NCBI GenBank assembly: GCA_016929035.1
Contig: JAFGJP010000125.1
Location: 1 to 11,527, forward strand
DNA length: 11,527 nucleotides
Source of the DNA: Candidatus Auribacterota bacterium
GTDB lineage: Bacteria; Auribacterota; JAFGBW01; JAFGJP01
Direction of reading: 5' to 3'
Positions 5,830 through 11,527 of this stretch are shown piece by piece (within the stretch, counting starts at the first letter, position 1; each line of letters opens with the position of its first letter). The notes below the pieces were generated by a model, which saw nothing but the letters and a program-made list of their open reading frames with translations, had not been told where the DNA came from and made no database searches. The position numbers were made by a program, and so were the translations under genes.

Positions 5830-8310
5830 ATGATAGCAAAAATACGAAAATATCTTTTGATCCTTTTTGTTGTCCTTCCTCTGGCAAAAGCTTATTCGGA
5901 TGATTTTGAATTAGGTATAAGGGCCTATAATGACAGTATTTATGGAATATCATTAAAGTATTTGTCAAAGTTTCTTGAAGAAGCCGGGGAGAGCGATATT
6001 GAAAGAAAGATCATTGCGCAGTTCACCATGTCTCGAATATATGTTCAGACCGGCCGGATAAGAGAGGCCTGTCCTCTTGTTGACACCATTTTGAAGAGAA
6101 AGAGCATCCTTCAGCAAAACGGGATTTACGACTCCGCCTTATTGATGAAAGTCCAGTGCACGGCGTTTTTATCAGGCATCCGCGAGGCTTTTGAGCTTCT
6201 TGAACATCAGGGATCCGAAAAAAGCAAAAATGATCTCTGGAGACACAAAATCAGCATTGTCCGGTTTTTGGCTGAAGTCAAAGATGACGCGGTCATTGAT
6301 GAAGTTATAACGCTCTACAGAGACGAGATGGACAGCAAGGCGGAGTCGCTTCTGTACCTGATGAAAGTCGAATACCTTTTAAGAAAAGACAGGGCTCATG
6401 AAGCGCTCAGCCTGCTGACGGAAAAAATTGAAAAGGAGATGGATGCCGTAAAAAGCGATCCGTCACTTTTTTCTTTTTACTCCAGCCTGAAAGGAGATGC
6501 TTTTTATAAAACGCTTGATTATGCTTCTGCCATAGCTTTTTATCAAAAATCCCTCGAAGCCGGGGATCCCTATTATCTTGATAAGGCTCTTTTGGATTAC
6601 AAGCTTGGGCTGGCTTACTGGAAAAAGGGGGATGCCAGCAGCAGTCTCAAGATCCTCAAAGAATTCCTTGAAAAAAATGATAACAGGAAGGAAGTGAATT
6701 CTGCGGCAAGCGTTCTTTCTCAGATATATATCGAGCTGAAAGAATATGACATGGCCAGGGAAACGCTTCTCCAGTACCTTGATCCGGACATCAAAGACCG
6801 TGATTATTTCAAAGCCCTTTACTGGATGGGCGAGGCCTGCTACAGGCAGGGCCAGTACGGGGATGCCATGAAAGCTTACAATGACATGCTGGCATCAGGC
6901 GATGGAGAAGTCGTCGCGCTGGCCAGCTACGGAAAAGCCTGGGTTCATTACAAGTCCGGAGAGTACGATCTCGCAAAAACCGCTTTTGATGATCTGGCGA
7001 AGCAAAGCCTGGCAGCGGACATGCTTCTCAGCGTCAAGCTCGCTCAGGCCAATCTTTCGTATCTTACGGGGAATTACGAGGAGTGCAGGGACACTCTGCA
7101 AAAGCTCATAGAGGAAGGTCGGAACGTTGACAGAGATAAAATCTTTTACAAGATCGGGATGTGCTATCTTTCTCTGGGAGATTACGCAGAAGCCATAGCG
7201 TCGTTTCAGAAGGCGGCTGAAAAGGAGGGCTCACAGATTCAGGAGAAAAGCCTTTACAAGATCGCCCAGGCGTATTTTCTTCAGGGAGAATATGAAGAAG
7301 CGATCATGAACTATAAGGTTCTCAATGAAAGGTTTCCGCAGGGACCTCTTTATTACAAGTCTTATCTGGAGATAGGGCATGCCTATTACAATCTGTTCCG
7401 ATACGGAGAAGCCATCGATACATACCGGTTCATCATTGAAAACGCAAAAAAAGATTATTACCGGACAAAGGCGACTTACTTTCTCGGTTGGTGCTACTAT
7501 CTGCTCGGGAAAGAATCCGATACAGTGAAGATTTTCCGGTCTTATCTGAAAGATTTTCCAAATTCCAACCTCAGCCCGGACATCCAGTTCTGGCTGGGCG
7601 AATATTTTTTCAACAAGAAGCAGTATACAGAATCTCTTAAAGAATACAGGCAGCTCGTTGAGCGCTATCCGGATTGCTCTCTTGTTGACGACGCTTTTTT
7701 CTGGGGCGCCAAGGCTTCTCAGAAGCTTGGAGACGCAGCTACTTCTCTCAGCCTCCTTGACAGCCTGGTCACCAAGTACGCCAAGAGCGACCTCATCCCG
7801 GACGCCTATCTGGATAAGTCAGATATTTATTCCGGCCGAAAAGAATATGATAAAGCCCTTTTGGCGCTGGAGGAAGTCATCCAGAAATATCCGGAGAGCT
7901 ATCTTTATTATGATTCTCTGATCAAGAAGGCCCGCCTTCTCAAGATAACGGGAAAGATCAATGAAGCTGAGCTTCTTTACGAAGATGTTCTTCAGAGGCT
8001 GCAGAAGGAAAAAAAAACAGTTTCTCCTGACTGGATATGGGAAGCGGCCGTCGTCAACAAAGAGGCGAACAAGAACGACGAAGCCGTTGAAAAGCTTCTC
8101 CTTCTCATCTATGGAAACAACAGTCCGGAGATGTTCAAAAAATCCATTCTTCTGGCCAAGGACATTCTTGTTCAGGAGGGGCGGCTGGAGGATGCAGAGA
8201 TCCTGCTCAACAAGCTCCTCAACGAAGGAAAAAATATCAACCGGATTTCCATACGAAGGGAGATCCGAAAACTTCAGTTAAAAATTAACGAAAGGAATAA
8301 TCAGTCATGA
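5830..8310 (+). CDS. Exported tetratricopeptide repeat protein, first gene of an ExbBD operon
   Basis: An 826-residue protein with an N-terminal signal peptide: charged MIAKIRK, hydrophobic core about 8-19, and a likely cleavage after AKA (19-21). There is no lipobox Cys, so it is predicted to be soluble in the periplasm or peripherally membrane-bound. Nearly all the rest is helical TPR repeats. Clear ones lie near 222-245 (GDAFYKTLDYASAIAFYQKS), 258-280, 330-352, 366-390, 438-462, 475-500, 511-537, 547-572, 585-611 and 656-687, with the typical G/A-Y spacing and the ending Y-P-x-S after several. The region 20-215 is more diverged. The protein probably acts as a scaffold for complexes at the envelope. 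It overlaps exbB by ATGA, so the two are translationally coupled. Operons joining secreted TPR proteins to TolQ/TolR-like pairs are known, for example in myxobacterial gliding and Tol-Pal/YbgF clusters, but its exact partner is unknown. The ribosome binding site is weak (AAAGAAAG). Confidence 0.88.
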   Translation: MIAKIRKYLLILFVVLPLAKAYSDDFELGIRAYNDSIYGISLKYLSKFLEEAGESDIERKIIAQFTMSRIYVQTGRIREACPLVDTILKRKSILQQNGIYDSALLMKVQCTAFLSGIREAFELLEHQGSEKSKNDLWRHKISIVRFLAEVKDDAVIDEVITLYRDEMDSKAESLLYLMKVEYLLRKDRAHEALSLLTEKIEKEMDAVKSDPSLFSFYSSLKGDAFYKTLDYASAIAFYQKSLEAGDPYYLDKALLDYKLGLAYWKKGDASSSLKILKEFLEKNDNRKEVNSAASVLSQIYIELKEYDMARETLLQYLDPDIKDRDYFKALYWMGEACYRQGQYGDAMKAYNDMLASGDGEVVALASYGKAWVHYKSGEYDLAKTAFDDLAKQSLAADMLLSVKLAQANLSYLTGNYEECRDTLQKLIEEGRNVDRDKIFYKIGMCYLSLGDYAEAIASFQKAAEKEGSQIQEKSLYKIAQAYFLQGEYEEAIMNYKVLNERFPQGPLYYKSYLEIGHAYYNLFRYGEAIDTYRFIIENAKKDYYRTKATYFLGWCYYLLGKESDTVKIFRSYLKDFPNSNLSPDIQFWLGEYFFNKKQYTESLKEYRQLVERYPDCSLVDDAFFWGAKASQKLGDAATSLSLLDSLVTKYAKSDLIPDAYLDKSDIYSGRKEYDKALLALEEVIQKYPESYLYYDSLIKKARLLKITGKINEAELLYEDVLQRLQKEKKTVSPDWIWEAAVVNKEANKNDEAVEKLLLLIYGNNSPEMFKKSILLAKDILVQEGRLEDAEILLNKLLNEGKNINRISIRREIRKLQLKINERNNQS

Positions 8311-8933
8311 TTTTCAGTCTCTTTCAAAAAGGCGGTCCCTTGATGTATCTGATCCTGGCCGGCTCAGTACTGGCCATCACGGTTTTTCTGGAACGGATGA
8401 TCCATTATCACCGCGCTCAGATAGACACGGACAAGTTCCTCGTTGGTCTTAGAAACGTTCTGAAGAAGCGCAATATCGTCGAAGCTGTGACGATATGTGC
8501 CGAGACTCCTGGCCCTGTGGCCTCCATCCTCAAGTCCGGAATTCTGAAACATGGGAAAAGCCGGGAGATCATCAAGGAAGCAATCGAGGATGCTTCTACG
8601 CATGAAATCCCGCGTCTGGAAAAAAACCTCATCATTCTCGCGACGATCGCCCACATCACCCCGCTTCTGGGACTTCTCGGCACTGTCCTCGGAATGATCA
8701 AGGCGTTTATGGTGATCCAGCAAAAAGCCGGTCTCGTGAACCCGGCCGATCTGGCACAGGGGATATGGGAAGCTCTTATCACGACGGCATTCGGCCTTTC
8801 CATCGCCATACCGGCGTACATGGCGTACAACTACCTTGTCAGCCGGGTGCGCACGTTCATATCCGACATGGAGAGAGCTGCCAGCGAGATCGTGAATATT
8901 CTTGACGAGCAGGAAGAAAATTATGAGATTTAA
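8307..8933 (+). CDS. exbB: MotA/TolQ/ExbB proton channel family protein
   Basis: A 208-residue inner-membrane subunit of a proton-driven energy transducer. It has the three-helix layout of the family: about 12-31, 106-134 and 153-175, with a cytoplasmic loop between the first two. The signature stretches are PLLGLLGTVLGMIKAF (119-134) and EALITTAFGLSIAIPA (155-170), equivalent to the ExbB/TolQ motifs GTVxGI and EALxATAxGLxxAIPA. Thr126 and Thr160 match the conserved channel threonines. The start ATG overlaps the TPR stop codon (ATGA), with AAAGGA at 8290-8295 as ribosome binding site. It ends with an 11-base overlap into exbD. ExbB and TolQ cannot be distinguished from sequence alone here; no tolB or pal is visible nearby. 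Confidence 0.94.
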   Translation: MIFSLFQKGGPLMYLILAGSVLAITVFLERMIHYHRAQIDTDKFLVGLRNVLKKRNIVEAVTICAETPGPVASILKSGILKHGKSREIIKEAIEDASTHEIPRLEKNLIILATIAHITPLLGLLGTVLGMIKAFMVIQQKAGLVNPADLAQGIWEALITTAFGLSIAIPAYMAYNYLVSRVRTFISDMERAASEIVNILDEQEENYEI

Positions 8934-9342
8934 GACCAAGCTGAAAATCGAAGCCGGACGGCTGGACCTGACGCCGCTTATTGACGTTGTCTTTCTTCTT
9001 CTTATTTTTTTTATGCTTTCGTCATCTTTTATTTTTCAGCCCGGGATCAAGGTCAAGCTGCCGGAGTCTGATGTCTCTGAGACAAAAAAAGAGAAGAGCT
9101 TTGAGATTATTCTGACTCAGGAAAACCTGATCTTTTTCAACAGCGAGAGAATTTCCATAGAGGGCCTTAAAAGAAAAATGAAGATCATCGGGCGAAACTT
9201 TCCCGAGGCCGTGGTCATTATCAAGGCCGACGAGAATACCCGTCACAAGAACGTTGTGCGGATCATGAGCATCGCCAAGATGAACGGCATCAAGAAGCTC
9301 GGGATAGCCACGCGTCCGGTGGAAGAAAGCCATGAAAAATAA
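8923..9342 (+). CDS. exbD: ExbD/TolR family protein
   Basis: A 139-residue partner of the upstream ExbB-like channel. One transmembrane helix follows a basic N-terminus: DLTPLIDVVFLLLIFFML (15-32), with the proton-carrying Asp21 that is essential in ExbD/TolR. The periplasmic part (about 37-130) has the usual beta-alpha pattern, including VVIIKADENTRHKNVVRIM, close to the family's 'v.i.aD....y..vv.vmd'. I chose the ATG at 8923 rather than the TTG at 8902: AGGAAG at 8911-8916 sits seven bases before it, and the protein then begins in the family's usual way (MRFK...). It overlaps exbB by 11 bases and the next gene by 11 bases, implying coupled translation and fixed stoichiometry. Confidence 0.94.
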   Translation: MRFKTKLKIEAGRLDLTPLIDVVFLLLIFFMLSSSFIFQPGIKVKLPESDVSETKKEKSFEIILTQENLIFFNSERISIEGLKRKMKIIGRNFPEAVVIIKADENTRHKNVVRIMSIAKMNGIKKLGIATRPVEESHEK

Positions 9343-10054
9343 AGTTTTTATTTTCTCATTTGCCGGCGCTGTTTTTCTCAACATCATGTTTTTCACTGTC
9401 CTCCGCATCCAGTCGCCAAAAGTCATCAGCATCATGGAAAGCGAAGTCTATCTCATGGATGACGTCAGCGAATCTGGAGAGATGTTCCCGGACATGTCTG
9501 AATCTGACGGGGCCGGCGCCGTGACGCCGTTTTTTTCCCTTCCGGGCGTTTATCAGAAAATTTATTCTCCGGAGATGAAGTACAAGGTCGACACCCTGAA
9601 AGATGAATCCGCTCTTCCCGAGTATGACCCTTTTAGCGAAGACCAGAAAATCGTCTCAAAGTCCATGGACTTTGTCCCTGAAATAAGAACAGCCGCGCTT
9701 TCTTTGACGCGGGATCTTGTCAGCCGGGAAAAAGAGTGCCTGGAGAAGTGGGGAGGAGGCAGAGCAAAGGGAGAGGGCAGAGTCCTTCTTACGGAAAGCC
9801 TGAAGGGTTATTTTGATGAAAGCGTCATCCAGGAGTCGTTTCTGTCATCAGGCATCTCCCTTCAGGGAGAGCTGGCCGTTCATATCGTTTTTTTCAGCAA
9901 GAACTCGTTTTCCGTCATGATAAAAGACGGCCCTTCTGACGAGTCGCTTGATCCCTTTCAGGTCAACCAGGCTTTTCAGAAGGCCTTTAAAAAGAATCAC
10001 GCTTATGTTCCGGAGAAGCTCTACGGAAAAATTTCAAGAGAGCCTGCCATATGA
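9332..10054 (+). CDS. Single-pass membrane protein in TonB/TolA position, unrecognised family
   Basis: A 240-residue protein with an N-terminal signal-anchor (about 5-26, VFIFSFAGAVFLNIMFFTVL) and a predicted periplasmic remainder. Gene order TPR-exbB-exbD-this puts it where tonB or tolA is expected. It lacks the Pro/Lys-rich linker of TonB and the long Ala/Lys-rich helix of TolA. Residues 36-62 are acidic. Residues about 176-222 (GELAVHIVFFSKNSFSVMI, then DESLDPFQVNQAFQKAF) could form two strands and a helix, broadly like a TonB C-terminal domain in which 'G.V.V.f.I..dG.v' precedes 'S....LD.A...A'. This similarity is weak and only suggestive. The single Cys136 is not in a lipobox. Start and stop overlap both neighbours (11 and 4 bases), so it belongs to the operon. 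Confidence 0.82.
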   Translation: MKNKVFIFSFAGAVFLNIMFFTVLRIQSPKVISIMESEVYLMDDVSESGEMFPDMSESDGAGAVTPFFSLPGVYQKIYSPEMKYKVDTLKDESALPEYDPFSEDQKIVSKSMDFVPEIRTAALSLTRDLVSREKECLEKWGGGRAKGEGRVLLTESLKGYFDESVIQESFLSSGISLQGELAVHIVFFSKNSFSVMIKDGPSDESLDPFQVNQAFQKAFKKNHAYVPEKLYGKISREPAI

Positions 10055-10290
10055 TACGCGTTGATGTGACAACATTTTTTTTTATTATGGTGACCCTGCC
10101 GGTAGTCTTCATTGTCATCAGCTGGCTCTATGTGGAGTACAAGCATAAAACAAAGGAAAGCAAGCCTGAGGGCCAGGTGATCTCGCGGTGCGACATCTGC
10201 CAGTTTCCGTTTATGCACGATAAAGACGAAGAAATATTCAAATGCCCGCGATGCGGCAGCTATCTTGAAATTAAGGATAAAAAAAGCTGA
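10051..10290 (+). CDS. Small membrane-anchored zinc-ribbon protein
   Basis: A 79-residue protein of unknown function. A hydrophobic helix spans about 8-28, followed by a basic, charged stretch (31-40), which by the positive-inside rule places the C-terminal part in the cytoplasm. The tail has CDIC (Cys47, Cys50) and CPRC (Cys65, Cys68), a clear four-cysteine zinc-ribbon with a 14-residue spacer, then GSYLEI, as in rubredoxin-like or FmdB-like knuckles. The start ATG overlaps the stop of the previous gene (ATGA), making it the last gene of the ExbBD operon. No family beyond 'zinc ribbon' can be named. Possible roles are assembly or regulation of the membrane complex, or binding to ribosomes or RNA; none is shown by the sequence. 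Confidence 0.85.
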   Translation: MIRVDVTTFFFIMVTLPVVFIVISWLYVEYKHKTKESKPEGQVISRCDICQFPFMHDKDEEIFKCPRCGSYLEIKDKKS

Positions 10291-10337
10291 AAAAAGATTA
10301 AGAAGATAAAAGAAAATCATCCACAAAGTGGTTCGAC

Positions 10338-10359
10338 TTCGATCACCATCCCGAGCGAA
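10338..10359. repeat. Hairpin TTCGATC/GAGCGAA, possible decayed extragenic palindrome
   Basis: TTCGATC (10338-10344) and GAGCGAA (10353-10359) pair at six of seven positions around an eight-base loop. Together with GTTCGACTTCG at 10331-10341, it resembles a diverged copy of the widespread extragenic palindrome of the form TTCGACTTCG...CGAAGTCGAA. That identity rests on memory of such repeats and has not been checked. Confidence 0.35.
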
Positions 10360-10428
10360 TGAAATGAGTGGAATGGAGGCCACGAAGAATCACAAAGAGA
10401 ACAACATACCCTCCCTTGAAGTCAGTAA

Positions 10429-10490
10429 GCCCCGTTGGGGCAACGTCCCTCACGGGAACGCAACTGCACATGGCGCTCCTCACGGGAGGG
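10429..10490. repeat. Cluster of three small GC-rich hairpins with a ten-base direct repeat
   Basis: GCCCC-GTT-GGGGC (10429-10441) is a perfect five-pair stem. CGTCCC-TCAC-GGGAACG (10444-10460) is a six-pair stem with one bulge. CTCC-TCACG-GGAG (10476-10488) is a four-pair stem. The last two share the direct repeat CCTCACGGGA at 10448-10457 and 10478-10487, exactly 30 bases apart. No T-run follows, so simple intrinsic termination is unlikely. Confidence 0.55.
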
Positions 10491-10565
10491 ATAAAGTGAA
10501 GGGTGTTGTAAAATATTTCGTTTATTTATGTAAAAATAAGATCAAAACTGACTTGAATAAACCTG

Positions 10566-10595
10566 TTGACTTTTGTCCGTGTTTTCATTAACAAT
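10566..10595 (+). promoter_or_regulatory. Possible sigma-70 promoter for guaB3
   Basis: TTGACT (10566-10571) matches the -35 consensus at five of six positions. The best -10 at ordinary spacing is AACAAT (10590-10595) after 18 bases; a better match, AATAAT, lies at 10593 but with a 21-base spacer. The surroundings are AT-rich. A second weak pair, TTGTTT (10645) with TATATT (10669), exists nearer the gene. Position and AT content support a promoter in this area; the exact boxes are uncertain. Confidence 0.3.
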
Positions 10596-10703
10596 AATAC
10601 ATTTATTTCTGAAAAGAGCTTTACACTAAAGAAATTGAACTTCTTTGTTTTAATAAAGAGGTTTAAATTATATTTATATATGTTTAGCTTTCATATAGTT
10701 ACG

Positions 10704-10710
10704 AAAGGAG
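10704..10710 (+). promoter_or_regulatory. Strong ribosome binding site for guaB3
   Basis: AAAGGAG lies six bases before the ATG at 10717, the strongest Shine-Dalgarno match in the window, and it decides the start. A second in-frame ATG two codons later is less well spaced. Confidence 0.75.
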
Positions 10711-10716
10711 AAAAAG

Positions 10717-11527
10717 ATGGGGATGTGGATTGGAATCAACCGTAAGGCCAGAAGATGTTACGGTTTTGATGAGATAGCACTGGTTCCCGGCATGATAACG
10801 ATCAATCCTGCAGAAGTCGACACAAGCTGGGAGATTGCTGGCAGAACATTTAAAGTTCCTATTCTGGCAGCAGCTATGGATGGCGTTGTGAATCCCGAAT
10901 TCGCTGTTGAGATGGGACGCCTGGGCGGCCTTGCTGTCCTTAATCTTGACGGCATCCAGACCCGGTATGATGATCCGGAGAAAGTCCTTGATGATATTTC
11001 TAATGCCTCACCTCAGGAAGCCACGAAGCTTGTTCAGAGCATGTACCTTCAGCCCGTTAAAGATAAGCTGATTGGCAAAAGGGTCGAAGAGATCAAAAAA
11101 GCAAAGGTTCCGGCCATTGTCTCCTGTATTCCCCAGAACGCGGTAAAGTTCGGAAAAATAGCCCAGGACGCGGGCGCTGATTTTTTTGTTGTGCAGTCAA
11201 CGGTGACGACGGTTCAGCATATTTCCAGCGAATACAAGACTCTTGATTTTGACAAGTTCTGCAGAGACATGAAAATTCCCGTGATCGCCGGCAACTGTGT
11301 GACCTACAAGATAACGCTTGAGATAATGAAAACAGGCGTTGCCGGCGTTCTTATCGGCGTCGGTCCAGGCGCCGCCTGTACAACGCGCGGTGTTCTTGGA
11401 ATCGGCGTTCCACAGGTGACAGCCACGTGCGATGCGGCTGCAGCGCGGGATTTTTACTACAAGCAGTCAGGCCGCTACGTTCCTATTATCACGGATGGAG
11501 GCATGTCCACTGGCGGAGATATCTGCA
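10717..11527 (+). CDS. guaB3: GuaB3-type IMP dehydrogenase family protein, 3' truncated by window
   Basis: The first 270 residues of an IMP dehydrogenase/GMP reductase family enzyme acting on purine nucleotides; the reading frame is open to the window end. The N-terminus reads ARRCYGFDEIALVPG, followed by PILAAAMDGVV and GLAVLNLDGIQTRYDDP, which fit the GuaB3 subgroup known from cyanobacteria and actinobacteria. The catalytic loop is GPGAACTTRGVLGIGVPQ with nucleophile Cys221; canonical GuaB has GPGSICTTR. TDGGMSTGGDI (259-269) holds the phosphate-binding Asp260. The two CBS domains that interrupt canonical GuaB are absent: the barrel runs on directly through VPAIVSCIPQNAVKFGKIAQ. It has its own strong ribosome binding site after a 426-base gap, so it is a separate transcription unit. 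Membership of the subgroup is confident. Whether it oxidises IMP or reduces GMP cannot be told from this part. Confidence 0.93.
   Translation, partial: MGMWIGINRKARRCYGFDEIALVPGMITINPAEVDTSWEIAGRTFKVPILAAAMDGVVNPEFAVEMGRLGGLAVLNLDGIQTRYDDPEKVLDDISNASPQEATKLVQSMYLQPVKDKLIGKRVEEIKKAKVPAIVSCIPQNAVKFGKIAQDAGADFFVVQSTVTTVQHISSEYKTLDFDKFCRDMKIPVIAGNCVTYKITLEIMKTGVAGVLIGVGPGAACTTRGVLGIGVPQVTATCDAAAARDFYYKQSGRYVPIITDGGMSTGGDIC

Larger units (their letters stand above)
10291..10716. other. 426-base non-coding gap before guaB3
   Basis: No credible gene is visible: the small open frames here use repeat sequence and have no ribosome binding sites. The left half (10320-10490) contains CACAAAG/CACGAAG-type words and several hairpins. 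The right half (10500-10716) is strongly AT-rich, as expected of a promoter and leader. No strong intrinsic terminator for the upstream operon was found; the small hairpins have no T-runs. Confidence 0.7.

Noticed and set aside
8902..8922. TTG start giving seven more residues on ExbD
   Set aside because: The ATG at 8923 has AGGAAG at proper spacing and gives the usual ExbD N-terminus.
8364..8939. 191-residue open frame on the - strand
   Set aside because: It lies opposite the well-conserved ExbB gene and is a shadow of its codon pattern.
10328..10591. 87-residue open frame on the + strand after the zinc-ribbon gene
   Set aside because: It runs through the hairpin cluster, has no ribosome binding site and has a composition unlike a protein.
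10628..10650. AAAGAA/TTCTTT inverted repeat followed by GTTTT as a terminator
   Set aside because: A six-pair stem of almost only A-T pairs is too weak for intrinsic termination, and it lies in the AT-rich leader of guaB3.

Overview
The window is a gene-dense, protein-coding stretch in which every supported gene lies on the + strand. It comes from a bacterium with moderate GC content. The organism is probably a diderm: it has a secreted TPR protein next to an ExbB/ExbD (TolQ/TolR-type) energy-transducing pair, and a NagZ-like peptidoglycan-recycling enzyme. A guaB3-type IMP dehydrogenase paralogue and a sensor kinase ending in an MshEN-like domain suggest an uncultivated or deep-branching lineage (Omnitrophota-like or deltaproteobacterial-like would fit). 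The phylum is inference and cannot be fixed from this sequence alone. There are no rRNAs, tRNAs, CRISPR arrays, transposases or phage genes.

Region 1 (1-5429) looks like one operon of five closely spaced genes. It opens with the 3' part of a GH3 beta-N-acetylhexosaminidase that is cut at the window edge. Next come a large membrane sensor histidine kinase (periplasmic sensor, HAMP, HisKA, HATPase, degenerate GGDEF-like module, C-terminal MshEN-like module), a stand-alone CheY-like receiver, a thioredoxin, and a soluble PAS-like/HisKA/HATPase kinase of the NtrB type. Two kinases sharing one single-domain receiver, with a thioredoxin between them, suggests a phosphorelay that may have envelope and redox inputs. 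No DNA-binding output domain is visible.

Region 2 (5430-5829) is a 400-base non-coding gap. It starts, three bases after the kinase stop codon, with a long imperfect hairpin built from octamers of the form ATCAGGNN. Several shorter hairpins and imperfect AGCTT..GCGAAGG repeats follow, up to the next gene.

Region 3 (5830-10290) is a tightly coupled five-gene operon in which every junction overlaps by 4 or 11 bases: an exported 826-residue TPR protein, ExbB/TolQ, ExbD/TolR, a single-pass membrane protein in the position expected for TonB/TolA, and a 79-residue membrane-anchored zinc-ribbon protein. The likely picture is an inner-membrane proton-driven motor that works through the bitopic protein on a periplasmic TPR scaffold. 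The last two proteins match no family I recognise and are the best candidates for something undescribed.

Region 4 (10291-10716) is a second non-coding gap with small GC-rich hairpins, including a ten-base direct repeat spaced exactly 30 bases, followed by an AT-rich promoter-like stretch. Region 5 (10717-11527) is the 5' part of a guaB3-type gene with a strong ribosome binding site, running off the window end.
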